Assembly (NCBI GenBank): GCA_022575985.1
Contig: JAKSXM010000231.1
Location: forward strand, 26,326,501 to 26,390,500
Length of the DNA: 64,000 bases
Source of the DNA: Anagrus nilaparvatae
Taxonomy: Eukaryota; Arthropoda; Insecta; Hymenoptera; Mymaridae
Direction: 5' to 3'
Made by a program: the position numbers and the translations under genes. This document shows positions 56,486 to 64,000 of the stretch, piece after piece. Each line of letters opens with the position of its first letter. The first letter of the stretch is position 1. The notes beneath the pieces were generated by a model. That model was not told where the DNA came from and did no database searches. It saw only the letters and a program-made list of their open reading frames with translations.

Positions 56486-57051
56486 TTAAATGTTGAGTAT
56501 TATCTTTTTTGATAGAATAGTTGATCCTTTACTTTGAAACTCATAAAGGCAGTGTCAAATGTTTGGGAAGCCGATTTGCTGCTAAATTTCAGAACAGGTT
56601 GTGGTAGTTGAAAAAATCTCCCTCATATCCTCAGTTTACTTGAATAGGTCTCCTGGTTCTAGAAATTAGATACCCTAGCAGGGTTCTATGCTATATAAGA
56701 TAAGGTTTTTTAGGCTACGTTCTAAATGAGGCTGCTACCTTGTATCACAACTAAATACCTTCTAGTTGGCCTCATTCCATAAACAAAACCAAACGGCCAT
56801 ATTTGGTCAAAAATTGTTAATTTTTAAATAGCTGCAAAAAATGTAATTTTTGTACAAGCTCCTAATTTCCAAAATTACTATACTCGTTTCTATACGATAA
56901 TTTGTTTGCGAGATAAGGAAATTTAAAGTCCAAGTCCCGCTTTAAGATTTTTGTATAAACGTTAACTTTAATTGCTTTAAACACCATCTTTATATCGCTC
57001 TATCATATCACGAAAACAACTGAAGCTAAAGGAACGAGTAAAAACTTGAGC
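56486..57051. other. Repeat-derived spacer at the end of duplication unit 1
   Basis: It contains phrases (GGTTTTTTAGGCTACGTTCTA, GCTACCTTGTAT, CTTCTAGTTGGCC) shared with the interior of the TIR elements at 25273 and 63060, so it is probably a partial copy of that family. There is no coding frame. It recurs unchanged at 60271-60836. Confidence 0.5.
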
Positions 57052-57382
57052 GCTTCAGTTTCGTATTTTTGTTTTTTGTAACATTTTACATAAAATGTAC
57101 ATATCGCATATAATACTTCATCAATTTTCAATAAAAAAATATAATTTTTAATTTGATTCACACGGCGAGGCTGCTTTGCTTGAATTTTATTTTCTACTTG
57201 AATTTTCAAGCATTTGCTTGAATTTTCAAGCAAATGCTTGAATATTCAAGCAAACTGCTTGAAAATTCAAGCAAATTGCTTGAAAATTAAAGCAAATGCT
57301 TGAAAATTCAAGCCAATGCTTGAAATTTCAAGCAATTCAAGCAACTGCTTGAATTTTCAAGCAAAGCAGCCTGGCCGTGCAG

Positions 57383-58443
57383 ACTAAACATCTTAATTTC
57401 ACATCTAGAAAATTAAAAATATCTATCAGGAATAACAAAATGGATGAACTAAATTTGGGAAATTTAGAGAACCTCGTAAACTCATTTAATTTGAGTACAT
57501 TTAAAGAAATAATTCTTGATTTACAAGGATGTACAATTTCTTGCGATTGCAATATTTATCATGTGTTGTCGTTTCTGCAAAACGCAGGTATTAAAAAAGT
57601 TGTGCCCCAAATATTTCGAATCATTGTTGGAACTGCAGTATGCTCTGGGCCTGAATTTACAAATAAATTTATTCGAGGTTTCTCATACAAAGAATATACT
57701 TGTGCAACAAGAAAATTAGATTTTATGCCTCGAAACTTGTGCAGTCCCCAAGGAAAATGTGATTGCACGTACAGACCATTTGATAGAACTTTATTAGTTG
57801 ATTGCTCTGCTAGGAACCTGACTGAGCCACCAGCATTTGAAGAATTTCAAAATATAAACAGGATAGAGCTGAACTTGGAAAAAAACAATTTGAAAGAAAT
57901 TCCTGATTTAAAAAAAGCAGGGTATAAAATAGTCGAAGTACTAAATTTGTCCTACAACAATGTAACAAACCTGACGGAAAGCATTCTGCTCGGAAAATTA
58001 AAGGTAATTAACAACAATATATAAGAGGGATTATAATTGAGAAGTAACTGATCAATTTTTTTTTACAGAAATTGGAGTTAAATAGCAATAACTTGGTCAA
58101 CGTTCAAAGGAGCATTCTCAAGGATTATTTAACAAAGAACAGGACGCTGCGATTTTATAATAATCCTTTAAACTGTGATTGCCAAATTTACAATTTACTT
58201 CCAATGTTAATCGATAACGCAATGAATAAATTCGAGCTCCAAAAATTTACTTGTAATGCCGACAAAACTCCTATATTTAACCTAAATTTGGAAAACAATT
58301 GTCAACCGTCACATAAATATTTTTACTTTATTTTGATATTTACAATTTTAATTAGTAATTTAATAATTGGTTCTATAATAGGATTATACTTTAAATATAA
58401 ACTTCAAAAGCACTATTTTAAATTTGTCAAAAATTCTACCTAG
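57383..58443 (+). pseudogene. Duplicated terminal exons 4' and 5' of the Toll-like LRR gene
   Basis: 57383-58003 and 58069-58443 repeat exons 4 and 5 (second LRRCT/LRRNT part, second LRRCT, transmembrane helix, short tail). The translations are identical to the originals in both exons, with the intron and splice sites intact. There are no copies of exons 1-3 in front, so they cannot make a complete protein alone. Exon 3 at 44404 could in principle splice to them across the retrotransposon, giving the same protein. Sequence identity implies a very recent duplication or an assembly artefact. I call it a partial gene copy rather than a decayed one. Confidence 0.8.
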
Positions 58444-59110
58444 TATAACGCCTTTGATAAACTTGTGTTCTTTTAATAATTTTTTTTGAAAATCTACTAA
58501 TTTTTTTTATAGTAATTTTACTGCTAGTAGTAATTTTACTATTTCGTAAGAATTTATTGATATTTTATCCAGACTCCCACGGTAAAGCTGCTTTCGAATT
58601 AATTGGTTGAATATTCGATTGCAATTAACTTATTCTTTTAATAATTCGCTCAAATATTATTTATATTATTAAAAATTAATTCTATATTGATCTACACCGT
58701 GTGTGATATTATTCTTTAATAGATTTTAAATATTGAAAAAAGTCATTTATTGAAAGTAAATTTGAAATTATATAATTATAGATAATTACATATTTGTAAT
58801 CCTCTAATAAAACTTTAAAAAATTTTTGTTTTTTATTCTTTGTTTTTTGTAAAAATATATATACCTATAAAAAAATTGACTCATTATAAGACTGTAAACT
58901 ATAAAAAAAAAACTAAAAATAAACAAATATTCAAAAAAATATTTTTTATTTTTTGATTCTTTATGAAATTATATACTTTCATATAATTATATTGGCTCCC
59001 AGTCAATTCACATCATCTACCAAAGAATATTCTATTTCAAATTATCCATTCAAGCTATATTCAAGCACAACTATCTAACAGTAGATTTTCAAAGGTAAGA
59101 TTAGACAATT

Positions 59111-60086
59111 TGTTAATTAATCTCGCGGATTTTCGTTCAAAATTTCCATGATCTTCTAGAAGACGTATTTCGATTTCACGACAGGTGGACGCGAAAGACG
59201 ACTTCTCGTTGGATCATGAAGATGGCGTTACCGACCGGTAATGCCATAAGAATTATACCAAATTATAACAATAAAAATAACATGAATTGTTTAATTACGA
59301 TTAATCATAGTATAATTTCTTTATTTCGCGATTCAGGTTAAAAATATTTAATATTCGCGTCTATTTATTTTATTAAATTTAAAAAAATAATAAATTCGTG
59401 TTTTACAAGAATAAGTCCCTAGTATAGTAACTTTATTTTCGCCCAATTAGCGCGCGCGTGGAAAGAGACAGAGAGATGCGAGACTCATACGCGTTTTAAC
59501 GTCACGGGCGGAGTTCATTCTCTACTCAGAGTTCTTGGTGAAAAGACGCTTCATATATTTTCATTGACCGAGTTCGAGAATTCCGTTCCTGCAAACACTG
59601 TTCAAGGAGGTGGTGAATTTCTTGTTTTTCGAGTGTGTGTGCCTGTCGAAGATAAATTTTGCGAGGATACCTGGTGGAGAATATCACAGTTTGGCCAAGG
59701 TGGTAAAAAGTGGGTCTTTATTTTAAGACCGTGACCGGAAGAGTTCCGGTCAGTGTGCAAAAGGTGGGCTGAAAGGCCGCGACTGGACGTGGTCCAGTTG
59801 ACGTTTCGTGCGGATACCAGGTATTTTTTGTTTATTTAGTGTGAATGTGAGTGTGTGTGTTTGTGTTAGGTTATTATCTTACTGAGCAGCGTCACCAAGA
59901 ACAATATAAGTCCAGGCCCTTTTCAGGGCGGGCACAATTAAATTATACGTAAGGACGATTGCTCTGAATAAGACTCAAGTCAGGTTTATTTAGTTTTAAG
60001 TGGATTATTAATAAAGTTTTAATAAAATAAAATAACCTCAAATTTCCTATCCTTTTCCTTTCCTTTAATTTTAATATTTATTTACA
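59111..60086 (+). repeat. BEL solo LTR (LTR3), mosaic of LTR1 and LTR2
   Basis: 976 bp flanked by the same CAATT duplication (59106-59110, 60087-60091) as the full element. It carries LTR1 bases at its first two diagnostic sites (CAAAATTTCC; T at 59432) and LTR2 bases at the last three (A at 59597, CAGTTTGG, CTCTGAAT). It also has private changes (GTCACGGG; one shifted A in a run). This is the footprint of recombination between the two LTRs. Confidence 0.92.
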
Positions 60087-60108
60087 CAATTAAAAAGAAA
60101 TTAAATTC

Positions 60109-60270
60109 TTTATTTATTTATTGCAATTAACAGCCTCAATAGGCCAATACATAAAATATAAATTCATAAAAATTTTATAAAAATAATAGATATATTTGTT
60201 TCAATATTTAATTCCTTAAATTATTTTGACTAGAAAAACTAAAACTAAAATTAAAATTATTTCCAATTAT
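60109..60270 (-). mobile_element. 3' end fragment of the Jockey-type family, copy in unit 2
   Basis: The same sequence as 56324-56485 at an offset of 3785 bases, carried along by the duplication. Confidence 0.7.
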
Positions 60271-60836
60271 TTAAATGTTGAGTATTATCTTTTTTGATAG
60301 AATAGTTGATCCTTTACTTTGAAACTCATAAAGGCAGTGTCAAATGTTTGGGAAGCCGATTTGCTGCTAAATTTCAGAACAGGTTGTGGTAGTTGAAAAA
60401 ATCTCCCTCATATCCTCAGTTTACTTGAATAGGTCTCCTGGTTCTAGAAATTAGATACCCTAGCAGGGTTCTATGCTATATAAGATAAGGTTTTTTAGGC
60501 TACGTTCTAAATGAGGCTGCTACCTTGTATCACAACTAAATACCTTCTAGTTGGCCTCATTCCATAAACAAAACCAAACGGCCATATTTGGTCAAAAATT
60601 GTTAATTTTTAAATAGCTGCAAAAAATGTAATTTTTGTACAAGCTCCTAATTTCCAAAATTACTATACTCGTTTCTATACGATAATTTGTTTGCGAGATA
60701 AGGAAATTTAAAGTCCAAGTCCCGCTTTAAGATTTTTGTATAAACGTTAACTTTAATTGCTTTAAACACCATCTTTATATCGCTCTATCATATCACGAAA
60801 ACAACTGAAGCTAAAGGAACGAGTAAAAACTTGAGC

Positions 60837-61986
60837 AAAATTTTTGAGACATATAAAACCAATTTTAGTAAAAATTATCAATTTAAAAATTGGTCATTTT
60901 TGGCTAAATATGACCATTTAGCTTACTGTCTATAACGGTAAGAGAATTACTGATAAAAACATATCCCGAATAGAATCTAAGTTTGGAAGCCGTACTTAAA
61001 AGTCTGGCCCAGATCCGGCTTCCGTATCTCGCCATACTTCGACAATATATCGTTTAATTAACTAAATTTATTTAACTGAAACTTTGTTATTTTACTAAAG
61101 AAACTTTTTTTTTTTAATTTTAAACACTTTTAATGATAAAATTTATAAAATTTTAAATTTTAATTAAAGAAAAAAAAACACGTAAAGTATAAACAAATAT
61201 GCTTGTATTATAACCTAAAAAAATAATGTATACAATTTTATAAAATAAATAACAATCTTAAAATTATTTATCCATAACACAAGCAGAAACAATAAAAATA
61301 CACGTTTTTACAAATGAATATTACTTAATTTAATAAAATATAATTAAATTTTTATCACCCATGTTGTTTATTTATATTTGTTTTATACGCTAAGTTCGGA
61401 ATTATAATAAATGCTGATCTGGCCCTGGTCCGGGTTCCATACCTGCCCGGATCTGGAAAGTATGGCTTCCAAACCGGGCCGGAGCAGCCCATACTTGCAG
61501 ATTCTATTCAGGATGGTTTACGGGGATTAAAAGCTGACAGATACAAGGTAGCAGCGTTATTTAGGAAATAGCATAAAAAATCCAATCTTAGAGCATTTTC
61601 TTATTCTTATCAGGGCCTGATAGGTTTAATGATTTGGGATAATTTATATTTCGGGATTTATTATAATTTTGATTCTAGGTTTTATAATAATTAGGGAGTA
61701 TGCTTTGGTCCACAGTGTATAAGATGCTATGAATTGTATTGCGCACTTAAAATAAATAAAATATAAAAGAAAAAAAAACAGTATAAAAAACTTATCTGCA
61801 ACCTATTATCAACCAACGTTACTTTATCAAATATTTATTAAATATAAAAATTAAAGCCATAAATTTCATGTTTACAATGATATTTTAGATTATTTAGAAT
61901 TTCATAGAAAAAATTAAGTAAAGTTAGTTAAAAATAAAGTTAATTTAAATAAAGTTAAAAAATTTTTCTCACGATGTATCTAAAGA
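60837..61986. other. Repeat-rich spacer before the second LRR gene
   Basis: It continues the TIR-family sequence of unit 2, then a MITE-like inverted repeat (about 60960-61515), then more of the same family (ACAGATACAAGGTAGCAGCG near 61538). The last 250 bases are AT-rich. TATAAAAAAC at about 61783 could be the core promoter of the second LRR gene, about 200 bases before its ATG. Confidence 0.5.
60960..61515. mobile_element. ~555-bp inverted-repeat element (MITE-like)
   Basis: CCCGAATAGAATCTAAGTTT at the left mirrors the right end, whose complement reads CCTGAATAGAATCTGCAAGT. Inner phrases GTCTGGCCCAGATCCGGCTT and GAAAGTATGGCTTCCAAACC are also mutually inverse. The surrounding sequence on both sides belongs to the other TIR family, so it appears nested. 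Confidence 0.5.
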
Positions 61987-64000
61987 ATGCATTTTTGTTT
62001 TTTTTTTATTTACACCCTTGCAGCAGCTAAATACAAATTAAAAGATTTTGATGTTGATGTAAATTTACATCATAGTAATTTTCAATGTGATATTGTAGAT
62101 CGAAAAGTTGGCCCAACTTTATACAGATTTTGTCAACAAGGTCAAAAAATTATTCATCCAACAGAAGCAAAAAACATCAAACATATTGTATCTAAAAATG
62201 AATTTGAACTAGTGTCTAAAAAAGATCTTGAAATGTATCCTGATTTAGAAAATTTATATTTAGTACCTGATAAGTTTAATAGTATTAAAAATATTGACGT
62301 TTTAAGTGGTGAGTAATTTAATTAAAACATTTTAATCACACTCTGTTCTGAACGTCTTAATGATTAGCATTATAATTAGAAAAATATTTTTTATTTTAGG
62401 TGCAAAAAACCTTTCTTTATTTTTCATATTTAATGAAAGTATAAGTTTACCTTCTGGATTTTTTAATGGTTCAAAGAAATTAGATTCTTTGATATTAATA
62501 GCAAATAAAGATGTTTATTTAAACCCAACGTTATTTTTCGGATTATTCAATCTAAAATATTTAAGTATTTGGTCAACTGAAAGTATTTATGGGTTAACTG
62601 CTAGTATTTTTGTTAATTTAAAAAATGTTGTAAGATTAGAATTAAAAAAATCAAATCAGGAAGATTTACCACCAGGATTTATTCAGCATCTCATAAATTT
62701 AAATTTTATTAAGCTATTAAATTTCAAAAGCCTCATTACATTGCCTAGCAAATTTTTAGCCCACAAAAGCTATCTGAATACCGTAAAAATAGAAAATAAT
62801 GGAATATTAAATTTACCCGAAGATCTATTTTTAAATTCTACTAACATAATAGATTTATCATTCGAAGGAAACCAGTTAAAAAGTCTTCCAGAAAAAATTT
62901 TTACAGGCCAAGAGAAGTTAAGAAAAGTTATTTTAAAATCTAATAAAATAGTTTTCTTGCCTGGTAATATTTTCATAGATAATATTTTCTTGCTAACAGT
63001 AGATTTATCCAAAAATCAAATTCAAAGCATAAACAAGTATAAATAAAATTTTTATAATCACAAGGGAAAGACCGGAACATTTGGAGCGCCAAATTACAAG
63101 CTATAGTTATGGATGAATTCGTTTTATGAAAAAACATTCCGATATTCACTGTGTATCCCTCGGTGTATCCCAATGGACCTCCTGGGCTGAGAAAAACGTT
63201 GTTAAAATTACAACTTTTGACGAAAATAGTTCTTACGGGTCTGAAAATTTTGGTACAAGTTCCAAGTTTTCAAGAATTCTTTACTCATCTTTTTTTAATT
63301 TTTTTTTTTTTGCAAGATGTGATAAGTATCTTAATTCTTAATTTAAGGTTTTCTTTTAAAAACGCATATTTTATCACTATCTTTATAGAGTCGTATCTTG
63401 GAAACAACAAAAGCAAAAAAGGTCAATAAAGAATTATCGAAAACTAGAAGCTTGTATAAAATTGTTAAGACCTATAAACCTATTTTCATCTAAAATTGGA
63501 ATTTTGCAACTTAAACAATTTAAAAATTGGTCATTTAGGGCCAAAAATGGGCATTTGGTTTATTAATTATAGCGATGAGAGAATTGTGATATAAATTGTG
63601 GGGATAAAAAAATGAAGATTGCACGAAAAAATGAGACTAACCAGAAGGTATTTGGTTAAGTTCTAAGGTAGCAACTTTTTTTAGAAATCATGTTAAAAGC
63701 CCTGTCTTGTCACATCAAGAATTATATTTCTATTCCCTTTGTTTCTAGGCCCAGAAAGCCCGTTGGAATAAATGGAGGGTACAGTGAATTTCTTTCAACA
63801 AAATATAGTGATCCATAACTGTAGTTTGTAATTTGGCGTGGCCAAATATTCCGGTATCTCTTTGTCAGTAAATAATTATAAATCATTAATATTTTTTACA
63901 GAAAAATTTTCCGGTCCAACAAGTACTTGAATAAATTATTTATGGAAGAAAATAAATTATTTGATTTGCCCTTTGATGCTTTTGAAACTTGCAACTTAGA
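61987..64000 (+). CDS. Second Toll-like LRR gene (partial, runs off the window)
   Basis: Exons 61987-62308, 62400-63036 and 63902 onward. Phases 1 and 2 match the gene at 43221, and exon 2 is exactly 637 nt in both. The protein starts with a signal peptide (MHFCFFFIYTLAAA), then the shared N-terminal block (KYKLKDFDVDVNLHHS; LEMYPDLENLYLVPDKFNS), then LRRs (LINLNFIKLLNFKSLITLPS; SLPEKIFTGQEKLRKVILKS), and is open at the window end in MEENKLFDLPFDAF, parallel to MEENKLVNIDRNAF in the first gene. The two proteins are clearly paralogous but diverged along their length, so this gene copy is much older than the exon 4-5 duplication. Whether it ends with or without a TIR domain lies outside the window. 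A MITE-like element fills most of intron 2. Confidence 0.85.
63060..63865. mobile_element. TIR DNA element, family 'ACAAGG..GTCCGG', copy 2
   Basis: The left end, ACAAGGGAAAGACCGGAACA, mirrors the right end, whose complement reads ACAAAGAGATACCGGAATAT. The inverted match runs about 50 bp through CGCCAAATTACAA and TAGTTATGGAT. It lies wholly within intron 2 of the second LRR gene. The interior resembles 25273-26115 ('cctattttcatc', 'aattatcgaaaact'). The open frames at 63126-63429 are not credible as genes. Confidence 0.65.

Larger units (their letters stand above)
45406..57051 (+). repeat. Tandem duplication unit 1 (LRR exons 4-5 + full BEL element + 750 bp)
   Basis: The unit starts at GCTTCAGTTTCG in LRR intron 3 and ends at AACTTGAGC. 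Unit 2 follows immediately at 57052. The junction TTGAGC|GCTTCAG joins two sequences that are apart elsewhere (45400 and 60836), with at most 1 base of shared sequence. Apart from the retrotransposon interior, a 38-bp indel in the hairpin repeat and a few substitutions, the two units are identical as far as I compared. Confidence 0.85.
57052..60836 (+). repeat. Tandem duplication unit 2 (LRR exons 4'-5' + solo LTR + 750 bp)
   Basis: Repeats unit 1 but with the BEL element reduced to one LTR. The size difference (11646 minus 3785 = 7861) equals the missing BEL interior plus one LTR (7899) less a 38-bp insertion in the hairpin repeat at about 57187, so no other net length change is needed. At 60837 the sequence departs from unit 1. 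Confidence 0.85.

Overview
The window looks like a piece of an insect nuclear genome. It is strongly AT-rich, its genes are split by GT-AG introns, and the spaces between and inside genes are filled with DNA transposons, palindromic miniature elements, non-LTR and LTR retrotransposons and tandem repeats. The low GC content, together with membrane-anchored Toll-like ectodomain proteins that lack a signalling domain, would fit a GC-poor parasitoid wasp (for example an aphid parasitoid). That placement is inference, not something the sequence proves.

Four protein-coding loci can be supported, all on the + strand. (1) 3613-17240: a nine-exon gene whose phases join cleanly into a 465-residue secreted protein of unrecognised family. 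Its introns carry a Mutator-like (MULE) remnant with G-rich foldback arms, a ~970-bp palindrome, and a TA-flanked DNA element split by a dead Jockey-type retrotransposon. (2) 26254-37530: a four-exon, 376-residue membrane acyltransferase of the lysocardiolipin/AGPAT type (LCLAT1-like), with introns bloated by palindromes, a ~1.4-kb satellite, C-run repeats and tandem arrays. (3) 43221-46759: a five-exon, 753-residue type I membrane protein built like the ectodomain of an insect Toll receptor (LRRs, LRRCT, LRRNT, short second LRR block, LRRCT, one transmembrane helix) that ends 16 residues after the membrane with no TIR domain. (4) 61987-64000 (runs off the end): a paralogue of gene 3 with the same exon phases and a second exon of exactly the same length.

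Between the two LRR genes is a recent rearrangement. A BEL/Pao LTR retrotransposon (47427-56301, 976-bp LTRs, 5-bp target duplication CAATT) lies downstream of gene 3. The unit 45406-57051 (last two exons of the LRR gene, the retrotransposon, and 750 bp beyond) is followed directly by a second copy, 57052-60836, in which the retrotransposon is reduced to a solo LTR. The solo LTR is LTR1-like on its 5' side and LTR2-like on its 3' side, as expected from LTR-LTR recombination. The retrotransposon's gag and pol are in one frame, separated by a single TGA in the context TGA-CTA-G, a known leaky-stop context.

The stretches 1-3612, 17273-26253 and 37660-43140 contain no gene I can support and are mostly dispersed repeats. 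No rRNA, tRNA or CRISPR array was recognised.
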